Below are positions 8,134 through 16,159 of a stretch of DNA of 55,953 nt, piece after piece (the stretch's first letter is position 1; each line of letters begins with the position of its first letter). Position numbers and translations under genes: made by a program. This DNA is from an uncultured Clostridia bacterium (GTDB lineage: Bacteria; Bacillota; Clostridia; Oscillospirales; Oscillospiraceae). The stretch is from the NCBI GenBank assembly GCA_945948185.1, contig CAMFAL010000005.1, positions 1 through 55,953 of the forward strand, given 5' to 3'. The notes beneath the pieces are model-generated. The model made no database searches. It was given only the letters and a program-made list of their open reading frames with translations, and was not told the origin of the DNA.

Positions 8134-9161
8134 GCGCCATGGAAGCTTATTATTATCAGCACATGACCAAACCCCGGCAGGCAGTGTACCACGCCATGAA
8201 GGCCGGGTTCACCGCCCTCTCTCCCTCCTTCCCCGTTCCAAGGCTGGAAAACCGGGAGCTGTCGGATATTTTCTTTCAGCTGCGGCTGGATTGCCCGGAG
8301 ATCTTCTATGTCACCGGCTTTACTTACCGACTCTATCCGGGCGCGGACCACGTGGAGCTGATCCCGGAATATCTCTTTGAAAAAAGCAAGATCAAGGAGC
8401 ATCAGAAGGCCCTCTCTGCCCGGGTGGAAAAGCTGGCCCGGCCCGCGAAATCCATGACACCTGTGGAAAAAGAGCGGTACATCCACGATTTTATCTGTCA
8501 AAACGTGCGGTACGACAAATTGAAAAAGCCCTACTCCCATGAGATCATCGGCCCCCTGGGCCAGGGTGTGGGCGTGTGCGAGGGTATCGCCAAGTCGGTG
8601 AAAATTTTGTGCGACATCCTGGGCCTGTGGTGTGTCATCGCCATCTCCGAGGCCAACCCGGAGGCGGGCATCAAGTACCGTCATGCCTGGAATATCCTGA
8701 AACTGGACGGCCAGTATGTCCATCTGGACGCCACCTTTGACAACTCCCTGGGCCACGACGGCGTTATCCGGTACGACTACTTCAACCTGGATGACAACCG
8801 CCTGTTCCGGGATCACCAGCCGGTGGTCTACCCGGTCCCCGCCTGCGGCAAAAGCGATCAGTTCTATTACCGCGCCGCCAAGCTGTCCTTCACCAAGGTC
8901 GAGGACGTAGTGAAGCGGGCCCAGATGTCCATCCGCAAGGACCTGCCCTTCGTGTTCCACTGGCGGGGCGGGCCTCTCACCCGGGAGATGCTGGCAGAGC
9001 TGGTCAAGGCTTTGGAAGAAGCCGCTCAGAAACGGGGCCGCCACGCCGCCGTGTCCTTCAACCGCCCCCAGGCGGTGCTTCAGGTCCGCTTCCCCACGGA
9101 ATTGCCCGACGAAGCCACTGAGGAAGAAGCCAACGAGGGCGAACAATACGAGGGCGAATAA
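8124..9161 (+). CDS. Transglutaminase-like domain protein
   Basis: A 345-residue protein without a signal peptide or membrane segment. A Cys-His-Asp triad typical of the transglutaminase/protease fold is visible: Cys in GVGVCEGIAKS, His in YRHAWNILKL and Asp in YVHLDATFDNS. The N-terminal third (AYYYQHMTKPRQAVYHAM) and the C-terminal acidic tail (DEATEEEANEGEQYEGE) are outside the catalytic core. Related clostridial proteins are annotated only by domain. Start choice is uncertain: ATG codons at 8124, 8130 and 8139 are all possible. I prefer 8124 because AGAAGG precedes it at good spacing. Confidence 0.82.
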   Translation: MEMSAMEAYYYQHMTKPRQAVYHAMKAGFTALSPSFPVPRLENRELSDIFFQLRLDCPEIFYVTGFTYRLYPGADHVELIPEYLFEKSKIKEHQKALSARVEKLARPAKSMTPVEKERYIHDFICQNVRYDKLKKPYSHEIIGPLGQGVGVCEGIAKSVKILCDILGLWCVIAISEANPEAGIKYRHAWNILKLDGQYVHLDATFDNSLGHDGVIRYDYFNLDDNRLFRDHQPVVYPVPACGKSDQFYYRAAKLSFTKVEDVVKRAQMSIRKDLPFVFHWRGGPLTREMLAELVKALEEAAQKRGRHAAVSFNRPQAVLQVRFPTELPDEATEEEANEGEQYEGE

Positions 9162-9199
9162 AAAACCGTCCGAAGCAAAAACGCTTCGGACGGACTTTT
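9161..9199. terminator. Bidirectional terminator between transglutaminase gene and pcrA
   Basis: An 11-bp stem (9166-9176 with 9183-9193) and 6-base loop is flanked by A5 on the left and T5 on the right, so it can end both converging transcripts. Confidence 0.9.
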
Positions 9200-11694
9200 T
9201 ACAGCTTTTTCATGTGGCTCCCGGCGGATTTCAGCATCAGCTTCTTCTCCCCCACCTTGTCGAAGGCCACCTGCACCAGGGCGTCGCCGCCCATGGGCCG
9301 GACGGACAGCACCATGCCCTTTCCAAAGGCGGTGTGCTCGATCATATCACCCTGCTGCAGCTGCATCAGAGGCGCGGAGGAAGCGGCATTCCTTCGAACG
9401 GACTGCAAAGGCTTCTGCGCCGCGGCGGGCTTGGGGTCCCGGTAGCTGTGGACACCGCCGCTGCTCCAGGATGAGCCGCCTGCGGAGCGGCTTCCGTAGC
9501 CGCCATAAGTACCTCCGCCGAAGCCACCCTCGTAGCGGTCGCCGCCGAAGGTACTGTCGTGCTCCATACCGCCGAAACGGGGTCCCGGCTTGCTCTCCCA
9601 GCGCATGTTGTCCTCCGGGATTTCCTCCAGGAACCGGGAGGCCTTGTTGGCACTGGTGCGGCCATACAGCATACGCTGGCGGCAGTTGGTCAGGGTCAGC
9701 TTCTCCTTGGCACGGGTCATGGCCACGTAGCAGAGCCGCCTCTCCTCCTCCAGCTCCTCCTGGTCGTACTGGGCGGAGGCGCCGGGGAAGATGCCCTCCT
9801 CCATGCCCACCACATAGATCACCGGGAACTCCAGGCCCTTGGCAGAGTGAATGGTCATCATGGTGACGCAGTTGTCATCGGCCTCCACGGAGTCCAAATC
9901 CGTATACAGGGCAATCTCATTGAGGAAGCCGGACAGTGTGGAGTCTTCCGGGTCTTGCTCCAGGAAGCCCAGAATGTTGGACTTCAACTCCTGGACGTTC
10001 TCGATGCGGCCCCGGCTCTCCATGTCATCCTTTTCCTCCAGAGCCTTCACGTAACCGGTCTGGTCGCAGACGGCGTCGTAGAACTCCGGCAGGGCCAGAT
10101 TGGCACCCTGGCGGCGGAGGCCGTCGATCAGGTCCGCGAATTTCAGCAGCTTGGCGGAGGCACTTTTCAGTTCCGGGAACAGGTCCGCATTGCGGATGAT
10201 CTCGTACAGGGATGCGCCCTGGGTCTCCGCCAGCAGGGCCACCTTGTCCATGGTGGTGGTGCCGATGCCCCGGGCGGGGTTGTTGATGATCCGCCGCAGC
10301 CGCAGGTCATCCAGGGGATTGTTCAGCACGCACAGATAGGCCAGCATGTCCTTGACCTCGGCCCGGTCAAAGAACTTCATGCCGCCCACCACTTTATAGG
10401 GGATGCCGTTGCGCTTCATGGCATATTCCAGGGCGTTGGACTGGGCATTCATGCGGTACAGCACCGCCGTATCCCGGAAGTTCCGGCCCCGGTTCACACC
10501 CATCAGGATGTCCCCCACCACGTAGTTGGCCTCGTCGCTCTCGTTGAAGGTGGTCTTGATGGTGACAGTATCGCCGCTGCCGTTGTCAGTCCACAGGGTC
10601 TTGCCTTTGCGGCCCAGGTTGTTCTTGATAACAGCGTTAGCGGCGTCCAGAATGTTCTGAGTGGAGCGGTAATTCTGCTCCAGGCGGATGGTCCGGGCAT
10701 TGGGATACTGCTGTTCAAAGTTCAGGATGTTCTCAATGTTGGCGCCCCGGAAGCGGTAGATGGACTGGTCGTCGTCACCCACCACGCAGAGGTTCTTCCG
10801 CCCGCCCGTCAGAAGGCTGGTCAGCAGGTACTGCATGTGGTTGGTATCCTGGTACTCGTCCACCAGCACATAACGGAACTTGTTCTGGTAATAGGCCAGC
10901 ACCTCCGGCTCCTGCTGCAAAAGCGTCACCGTATGATAGATGATATCGTCGAAATCCAGGGCATTGGCAGAGCGCAGCTTCTGGGCATACTTGGCGTAGA
11001 CCTTGGCGATACGGGCCATCTTCCAGTCCAGCTCGCCGCCGTGCTGCTTGGCGAAGGCCTCCGGACTCTGGTACTGGTCCTTGGCATGGCTGATGATAGC
11101 CAGAACGCTTTTGGGCTGGAAGGCCTTTTCATCCAAGTTCAATTCTTTCAGCACATCCTTGATGACCCGCTTGGAGTCATCGGTATCATAGATGGTGAAA
11201 TCCTTGTCGAAGCCGATGCGGTCGATGTCCCGCCGCAGAATACGGACACAGGCGGAATGGAAGGTGGAGGCCCAAATGTCGTTTGCGATAGGTCCCAGCC
11301 GGACAGCCAGACGGTCCTTCAGCTCCCCCGCCGCCTTGTTGGTAAAGGTGATGGCGATGATCTCCCAGGGCCGGGGCACATCCACGGCGCAGAGCCGGCG
11401 GACCCGGTCGATCTCAAAGCCCTCCGGGTGCTCCGGAAAGTGCTCCAGAAAGTCCAGATCCTCCTGAGTCACCCAGTCAGGGACGAAGTCGGAGTCACTG
11501 CCCCGGCCGTAGGTCAGCAGGTTGTAGACCCGCTGAATCAGAACCGTGGTCTTGCCGGAGCCGGCACCGGCAAGCAGCAGCAGCGGCCCCTCGGTGGTCA
11601 TGGCAGCTTGGCGCTGCATGGGATTCAGCCGCCGCAGGTCCGCCGCGATAACAGCTTTCCGGGCAGCGATGTAGCGTTCGTTGAAGTCAGTCAT
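9199..11694 (-). CDS. pcrA: ATP-dependent DNA helicase PcrA/UvrD
   Basis: Superfamily 1A 3'-5' helicase acting in repair and plasmid replication. The 831-residue product shows Walker A (LAGAGSGKTTVLIQR, residues 41-55), motif Ia (AITFTNKAAGELKDRL), motif II (LVDEYQDTNHMQ), motif III (VVGDDDQSIYRFRGA), motif IV (RLEQNYRS), motif V (MTIHSAKGLEFPVIYVVGMEEGIFP) and motif VI (LCYVAMTRAKEKL). Between motifs I and Ia lies a roughly 45-residue insert (about residues 62-108). The C-terminus has a Gly/Tyr/Ser-rich linker, then the PcrA tail (DMIEHTAFGKGMVLSV) that binds RNA polymerase in Bacillus. It has its own promoter, divergent from the phosphatidyltransferase gene. Confidence 0.95.
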   Translation of the reverse strand: MTDFNERYIAARKAVIAADLRRLNPMQRQAAMTTEGPLLLLAGAGSGKTTVLIQRVYNLLTYGRGSDSDFVPDWVTQEDLDFLEHFPEHPEGFEIDRVRRLCAVDVPRPWEIIAITFTNKAAGELKDRLAVRLGPIANDIWASTFHSACVRILRRDIDRIGFDKDFTIYDTDDSKRVIKDVLKELNLDEKAFQPKSVLAIISHAKDQYQSPEAFAKQHGGELDWKMARIAKVYAKYAQKLRSANALDFDDIIYHTVTLLQQEPEVLAYYQNKFRYVLVDEYQDTNHMQYLLTSLLTGGRKNLCVVGDDDQSIYRFRGANIENILNFEQQYPNARTIRLEQNYRSTQNILDAANAVIKNNLGRKGKTLWTDNGSGDTVTIKTTFNESDEANYVVGDILMGVNRGRNFRDTAVLYRMNAQSNALEYAMKRNGIPYKVVGGMKFFDRAEVKDMLAYLCVLNNPLDDLRLRRIINNPARGIGTTTMDKVALLAETQGASLYEIIRNADLFPELKSASAKLLKFADLIDGLRRQGANLALPEFYDAVCDQTGYVKALEEKDDMESRGRIENVQELKSNILGFLEQDPEDSTLSGFLNEIALYTDLDSVEADDNCVTMMTIHSAKGLEFPVIYVVGMEEGIFPGASAQYDQEELEEERRLCYVAMTRAKEKLTLTNCRQRMLYGRTSANKASRFLEEIPEDNMRWESKPGPRFGGMEHDSTFGGDRYEGGFGGGTYGGYGSRSAGGSSWSSGGVHSYRDPKPAAAQKPLQSVRRNAASSAPLMQLQQGDMIEHTAFGKGMVLSVRPMGGDALVQVAFDKVGEKKLMLKSAGSHMKKL

Positions 11695-11726
11695 ATGTTC
11701 ACCAGTTTTCTATAATCTCGGAGACT

Positions 11727-11755
11727 ATTTTAGGACAAAATCCCGGTGGGGTCAA
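11727..11755 (-). promoter_or_regulatory. Sigma-A promoter of pcrA
   Basis: On the minus strand, TTGACC (11750-11755), a 17-base spacer and TAAAAT (11727-11732) lie about 30 bases before the pcrA start. Confidence 0.65.
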
Positions 11756-11767
11756 CCGCAGTTTTAT

Positions 11768-11796
11768 TTGACGGGCGCCGCAGACTGTGCTACCCT
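11768..11796 (+). promoter_or_regulatory. Sigma-A promoter of the phosphatidyltransferase gene
   Basis: TTGACG (11768-11773), a 17-base spacer and TACCCT (11791-11796). The -10 is weak. It is back-to-back with the pcrA promoter. Confidence 0.5.
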
Positions 11797-11824
11797 AGAA
11801 AAAAGTTCGCTGTGGGAGGCGTCT

Positions 11825-12388
11825 ATGGACTTTTTCACTCCGGCCAACCTGCTGACGCTTGCCCGCATTCCCCTGGCGTTGGGACTGCTGGCGATGCCGC
11901 CCCTGTCCCCGGTATTTTTCCTGCTCTATGTTCTCTCCGGCGTCACGGACATGCTGGACGGGCCTGTGGCCCGCCGGACCCATACAGAGAGCCGGACCGG
12001 AGCCAAGCTGGACAGTCTGGCAGACGCGGTATTCCTGGCGGCGGTGCTGTACCGACTCCTGCCGGTGCTGCATCTTTCCCACCGGTTCCTCTTGGCACTG
12101 GCCTTGATTTGCTTTCTCCGTTGCGGAGCGTGGCTGGTAGGATACCGGAAATACCGCCGCTTTGCCGCCCTCCATACCCTTGCAAACAAGATCACTGGCG
12201 CTGCGCTGTTCTGTGCTCCCTTCCTGCTGCCGTGGTTCCCGTCAAATATCCTCTGCGTTGCCCTGTGTATCCTGGCCGGACTCTCCGCCGGAGAAGAACT
12301 GGCCATCCAGTGCCTGTCCACAAAATTCGACCCCAATATCCGAAGTATTCTGCATTTACACGATCAATCAGAAAAGGAGATTAACTGA
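11825..12388 (+). CDS. CDP-alcohol phosphatidyltransferase family protein
   Basis: A 187-residue integral membrane enzyme that transfers a phosphatidyl group from CDP-diacylglycerol to an alcohol. The family signature DGx2ARx8Gx3Dx3D is complete: DGPVARRTHTESRTG followed by AKLDSLAD. Four to five membrane segments are visible (for example PLSPVFFLLYVLSGV and FLLALALICFL). The product could be phosphatidylglycerophosphate or another phospholipid; the acceptor cannot be told. ATG at 11825 with an upstream GGGAGG is preferred over longer in-frame starts, which would place the reading frame over the promoter. Its stop overlaps the next start by one base (TGATG). Confidence 0.85.
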   Translation: MDFFTPANLLTLARIPLALGLLAMPPLSPVFFLLYVLSGVTDMLDGPVARRTHTESRTGAKLDSLADAVFLAAVLYRLLPVLHLSHRFLLALALICFLRCGAWLVGYRKYRRFAALHTLANKITGAALFCAPFLLPWFPSNILCVALCILAGLSAGEELAIQCLSTKFDPNIRSILHLHDQSEKEIN

Positions 12389-12813
12389 TGAAACAATTCT
12401 TTTTACTGGCAGCCATCATCTGCTTTGGCATGGCAGCCATCAAATTCTGCACCGCCCGGATGAAGCCAAACTCCCCACCGATTACCCCCCAGTCCGCCAG
12501 CAAAGACACCGGCGTCCTCACCGCAGAGGAAGCTAAACAGCGGATGGATGAGAACAGTGAAGCCATCGTGCTGGATGTCCGGACACAGGAGGAATTTGAC
12601 CAGGGCCACATCCCCGGCGCCGTGTGCCTGCCCAATGAATTTATTGCCGCGGACATGCCCTTCCCCTTCGGCAAGGATACAGAGCTTCTGCTCTACTGCC
12701 GTTCCGGCCGACGCAGTGCCGAGGCTGCCAAAAAGCTGCGGGAGCTTGGCTTTTCCAATGTCTTCGACTTCGGCGGCATCATCGACTGGCCTTACGACAT
12801 TACAACAGAATGA
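12388..12813 (+). CDS. Membrane-anchored rhodanese-like protein
   Basis: A 141-residue protein with an N-terminal signal-anchor (FFLLAAIICFGMAAIKF) and one rhodanese domain. The domain shows LDVRTQEEFDQGHIPGA and the active-site loop LLYCRSGRRSAEAAKKL, with the catalytic Cys in the usual CRSG context. It ends at GGIIDWPYDITTE, where rhodanese domains normally end. It probably handles sulfane sulfur or redox at the outer face of the membrane. It is translationally coupled to the phosphatidyltransferase gene. Confidence 0.88.
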   Translation: MKQFFLLAAIICFGMAAIKFCTARMKPNSPPITPQSASKDTGVLTAEEAKQRMDENSEAIVLDVRTQEEFDQGHIPGAVCLPNEFIAADMPFPFGKDTELLLYCRSGRRSAEAAKKLRELGFSNVFDFGGIIDWPYDITTE

Positions 12814-12845
12814 AAAAAGAACGCCCGATTGGGCGTTCTTTTTTA
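12814..12845. terminator. Bidirectional terminator, rhodanese gene and DHHW gene
   Basis: An 8-bp stem GAACGCCC/GGGCGTTC (12819-12826 and 12831-12838) is flanked by A6 and T6 tracts, ending both converging genes. Confidence 0.9.
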
Positions 12846-13940
12846 CTGGGTCAGGAGCACCAGGTTCACGTCGGAAATGAAGTTCTGCACACTGTACACC
12901 ACAGCGATATCGCCGATGCCGTTTTCCGCAGCGTAAGCGGAGACCGGGGCCCGGTAATACCGCAGGTCCAGCAGGTGGACCTCGGAAAACCGCTGAGCCA
13001 GGAATGGCGCCAGGGCGTCGGAATAGCTGTCCCGCACCAGCAGCAGCTTGCTGCCGTCCGTCACATTCTCATTCTTGATGACGCACAGGGGTTGATTACC
13101 GCCCAGGAACGCGGAATACTTATCCTTCTTCTCCAGGTACGTCCTGTCATACAGGCTGGCAGGTTCCTCCTTCCCTGTCCGCCAGGAGGTGACAGTCAGG
13201 CCCTCCTCCGCCACCCAGAATTCCATGGTGTCCGGTTCCAGCCAGTGGATGCCGGACTGGGAGTACAGAGTACCATTGAAGTTGTCAGAGGCAATTTCAG
13301 GTGTAAAGCATTCTTCCTTTAATGATTCTTTTCCCAGAACTTCCAGCAGGGCATTTGCTCCATAAAAGGCTCCCAGTGTGGTCCAGTGGTGGTCCGTGCG
13401 GTAGAAGATGGGTTCATCGGCATGGGCCGCCAGAGCATCCCGGAAGTCCACCTGACTCCGGGCCATCAGAGCCGTCTGGTCCCAGCTGTCCGCCCCGGCA
13501 GGAAGCTTCTCCTTCCAGAGCTCCGCCGCCGAAGGGATCAGGCCCAGGACCACATTGGCGTCAGACTTTCCCGCCAGACGGTCCACATAGCTGAGATTCT
13601 TGTCCACGGCGCCAGCCACCGGGGTGTCTACCTTGGAGATCAGGGTATCACCGCAGAGGTAGACGCCGTTGAATTCCCGCTTGCCAAGCAGCTGCTCCAT
13701 CCGGGCCTTCAATCCGGTCCAGCCGTCCCGCAGGGGAAACTGGTCCGCAAAATATTCCTCCACATCTTCGGTATAGCTGCCGCTCACCAGAGCGGACCAG
13801 GAAAAAGCCGGAGCCTGAGCCAAGGTACGGTTTTCCGTTTCAGACTGCCCCCGGTCCGGCAAAAGGACATGCCACACCAGCAGTCCCGCCAGAAACAGGC
13901 AGAAAAATGCCGTCAGAAAGCGGCTGTATGCTTTTGTCAT
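12843..13940 (-). CDS. DHHW-family (AlgJ/AlgX-like) surface protein
   Basis: A 365-residue protein with an N-terminal membrane anchor (FLTAFFCLFLAGLLVWHVL) and an extracytoplasmic domain resembling the SGNH-like AlgJ/AlgX fold. It has SETENRTLAQAP, EEYFADQFPLRDGW, a Tyr-Arg-Thr-Asp-His-His-Trp segment (YRTDHHWTTLGAFYGA) that gives DHHW proteins their name, and a late serine motif (LLVRDSYSDALAPFLAQ). Family partners work with an MBOAT acyltransferase to move acyl groups onto extracellular polysaccharides, and the MBOAT gene lies 13 bases upstream. ATG at 13940 with AGGCGG is preferred over 13991, which would overlap the MBOAT gene. Confidence 0.88.
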   Translation of the reverse strand: MTKAYSRFLTAFFCLFLAGLLVWHVLLPDRGQSETENRTLAQAPAFSWSALVSGSYTEDVEEYFADQFPLRDGWTGLKARMEQLLGKREFNGVYLCGDTLISKVDTPVAGAVDKNLSYVDRLAGKSDANVVLGLIPSAAELWKEKLPAGADSWDQTALMARSQVDFRDALAAHADEPIFYRTDHHWTTLGAFYGANALLEVLGKESLKEECFTPEIASDNFNGTLYSQSGIHWLEPDTMEFWVAEEGLTVTSWRTGKEEPASLYDRTYLEKKDKYSAFLGGNQPLCVIKNENVTDGSKLLLVRDSYSDALAPFLAQRFSEVHLLDLRYYRAPVSAYAAENGIGDIAVVYSVQNFISDVNLVLLTQ

Positions 13941-13953
13941 GGTGCCGCCTCCT

Positions 13954-15381
13954 TTAAAATCTGAAATACAGGAAGGGATTATAGCTGCCATCCACCAGAT
14001 AGGCCGTGCAAACCAGCAGGCTCAGCGCCATCAGGATAGGCGTCAGAATCTTCTGCGCTTTCTCCGGCAGGCGGGCCCAGCCCCGGACCCCCAGGGTCGT
14101 GGAGGCCGTGATCAAAATGACAAACGTGATGGCATAGCTGCGGAGGGTGTAGCCGTCCACGGCGCTCCACAGAGGCGCCCCGCCGAAGCAGGCGGCCAGA
14201 TACGCGCCGCAGACGGACAGGTCCTCCATGGCAAAGATACCCCAGCCCACGAACACCACAATCAAGGTGTACAGATGCTTCAAGGGCGCGGGGGTCTTTT
14301 CCAGAACATTCCGCAGCGCGTATTTCTCCAAAATCAGCCACGCGGCAAAGTACAGGCCCCAGAGGATGAAGTTCCAGCTGGCGCCGTGCCAGAAGCCGGT
14401 GCAGAACCAGACGATCAGGATGTTCCGCAGGGTCTTGGCCGTGCCGCCCCGGTTGCCTCCCAGGGGGATATACAGGTACTCCCGGAACCAGCTGGTCAGG
14501 GACATGTGCCACCGCCGCCAGAACTCGGAAGCAGAGGTGGACAGATAGGGGTGGTCAAAGTTCTCATTGAACCGGAAGCCAAAAATCTGACCCAGGCCGA
14601 TAGCCATATCGGAGTAACCGGAAAAGTCAAAATAGATCTGAAAGCCGAAAGCCAGCAGGCCCATCCAACCGCCCGCCGCCGTCAAAGTTCCGGCTCCCTG
14701 GGCAGCCAGCTGGGCATCCCACAAAGCACCGATGGAGTTGGCCAGCAGCACCTTCTTGGCAAGCCCAACGCAGAACCGACGGGCGCCCAGGGCAAAGTTC
14801 TCCGTGCTGTGGACCCGGTGGTTCAGGTCCTCCGCCACGGTTTTGTACTTGACGATGGGACCGGCGATCAGCTGTGGAAACATGGTGACGAAGGCGCCGA
14901 AGCTGATGATGTTCCGCTGCACCGGCGCGTCCCTGCGGTAAACGTCGATGGTGTAGCTCATGGTCTGGAAAGTGAAAAAGGAAATGCCGATGGGCAGTGG
15001 GATATTCCGCAGAGGGATGGTAACACCCAGCAGCGTCAGGCTGGCTGGCAGGCTAAGCCCAGTCAGCAGGAACAGGTTGTCCGCCAGGAAATCCCAATAC
15101 TTGAAAAAGCCCAGAAGCAGCAGGTTGAATACCACCGACTGCGCCACAAACCACCGGGCCTTTTTGTCGTTATCCCGGTATTTCTCCACCAGCAGGCCAT
15201 GGGTATAGTCGATAAGGATGGAGAGGAACATGATGACGATATAGACCGGCTCACCCCAGCCGTAGAAAAACAGGCTTACCAGCAGCAACGTCAGATTCCG
15301 CCAGCGCAGGGGCGTCAGGAAATAAGCTACCAGCGTCAGCGGCAGATAGGCAAATAAAAATGTCAGACTGCTGAAGATCAA
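13954..15381 (-). CDS. MBOAT family O-acyltransferase (AlgI/PatA-like)
   Basis: A 475-residue polytopic membrane protein that brings acyl groups across the membrane for polysaccharide O-acylation. It shows LTLLLVSLFFYGWGEP, the conserved FWRRWHMSLTSWFREYLYIP block and the catalytic-His motif WHGASWNFILWGLYF. I place the start at TTG 15381 because a GGGAGG site lies 8 bases upstream and family members start with this IFSSLTFLF segment. The in-frame ATG at 15417 has no ribosome site. A perfect GAACATATGTTC palindrome lies 42 bases upstream. It forms an operon with the DHHW partner. Confidence 0.9.
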   Translation of the reverse strand: MIFSSLTFLFAYLPLTLVAYFLTPLRWRNLTLLLVSLFFYGWGEPVYIVIMFLSILIDYTHGLLVEKYRDNDKKARWFVAQSVVFNLLLLGFFKYWDFLADNLFLLTGLSLPASLTLLGVTIPLRNIPLPIGISFFTFQTMSYTIDVYRRDAPVQRNIISFGAFVTMFPQLIAGPIVKYKTVAEDLNHRVHSTENFALGARRFCVGLAKKVLLANSIGALWDAQLAAQGAGTLTAAGGWMGLLAFGFQIYFDFSGYSDMAIGLGQIFGFRFNENFDHPYLSTSASEFWRRWHMSLTSWFREYLYIPLGGNRGGTAKTLRNILIVWFCTGFWHGASWNFILWGLYFAAWLILEKYALRNVLEKTPAPLKHLYTLIVVFVGWGIFAMEDLSVCGAYLAACFGGAPLWSAVDGYTLRSYAITFVILITASTTLGVRGWARLPEKAQKILTPILMALSLLVCTAYLVDGSYNPFLYFRF

Positions 15382-15422
15382 AGGTCCATCCTCCCTACTC
15401 TGGAATGCAGATCCCACGTATC

Positions 15423-15434
15423 GAACATATGTTC
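15423..15434. promoter_or_regulatory. GAAC-N4-GTTC palindrome (LexA-box-like) upstream of the MBOAT gene
   Basis: GAACATATGTTC fits the Firmicute LexA core exactly and lies 42 bases before the MBOAT start. About one exact match is expected by chance in a window of this size, so one alone is weak evidence. Confidence 0.35.
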
Positions 15435-15440
15435 AAGCAG

Positions 15441-15474
15441 AGTAAAACAGCCGCAGGGTCTCTGCGGCTGTTCC
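15441..15474 (-). terminator. Terminator of the DUF4358 lipoprotein gene
   Basis: An 11-bp stem (15446-15456 with 15462-15472, 5-base loop) is followed on the minus strand by TTTTACT, 15 bases after the stop codon. Confidence 0.85.
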
Positions 15475-15486
15475 GCTGAACGTCTC

Positions 15487-15969
15487 TTACTGGAACAGAG
15501 CGGTGAAGCTCTCCGCGATCTCGTCCTGATGCTCGGCGGAGGCAATCATGGCCACATACGTTCCCTGCTGGATAACGATACCCCGGCCCCAGGCCTCCAT
15601 GGACTCGGGATACCAGGCGCCGCCCTCGGCCTGGGTGGTGATGCGGTCCTGCAGAAGCGCTGCCGCCAGAGCCGCGTCATCCTCTGTCTCGCACTCCATG
15701 AACACCATCTCGTTGACCACGGAACTCATCATGGGCATCTTGGCGACGAACTGCTTCGCGGCAATATCGCTCAGGCCGGGGTAATAGGCCTCCAGCATAT
15801 CGCCCTCGATGTCCACCATATAACCCTCATTCCACTTGTAGGTCTCCTGGAGCGTATCCCAGTAGGCCTGGAGATCCACATGGGCCGTCTCCGTCTGTCC
15901 ACCATTTCCGCCGCAGGCACTCAGCAGCAGCATCAAACCTGCCAGCAGCAGGACCATCTTCTTTTTCAT
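15487..15969 (-). CDS. DUF4358-type lipoprotein
   Basis: A 160-residue secreted lipoprotein: positively charged start (MKKKM), hydrophobic stretch (VLLLAGLMLLLSACGG) with the lipobox LSAC, then a small domain (YWDTLQETYKWNEGYM ... MECETEDDAALAAALLQDRI). Domain pattern and length fit DUF4358, common in gut Clostridia and of unknown function. ATG at 15969 has an excellent AAGGAG 7 bases upstream, so I use it rather than the in-frame ATG at 15996. It is monocistronic, with a terminator before the MBOAT gene. Confidence 0.82.
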   Translation of the reverse strand: MKKKMVLLLAGLMLLLSACGGNGGQTETAHVDLQAYWDTLQETYKWNEGYMVDIEGDMLEAYYPGLSDIAAKQFVAKMPMMSSVVNEMVFMECETEDDAALAAALLQDRITTQAEGGAWYPESMEAWGRGIVIQQGTYVAMIASAEHQDEIAESFTALFQ

Positions 15970-16086
15970 ACCATTCTCCTTATACTGTTTGATCAATGTC
16001 TATGACGGAGCAACTCGCAAAAAAGTTTCCGTTCTTTTCTCATTATTTCCCGATCCGGAAAAGTTAACAGAAATTTTCCCCCTCGC

Positions 16087-16115
16087 TTGCATTTATACAG
16101 GATTCGCGGTATGAT
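16087..16115 (+). promoter_or_regulatory. Sigma-A promoter of the threonine aldolase gene
   Basis: TTGCAT (16087-16092), a 17-base spacer and TATGAT (16110-16115), about 45 bases before the start codon. Confidence 0.65.
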
Positions 16116-16159
16116 TTCAACAACAAATTTGTTACATTTCAGAAAGCAGGTAATTCTTT

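Noticed and set aside
9559-11715. A 718-codon rightward open frame opposite pcrA.
   Set aside because: Antisense to a helicase with all its motifs; composition is of the shadow type and there is no ribosome site.
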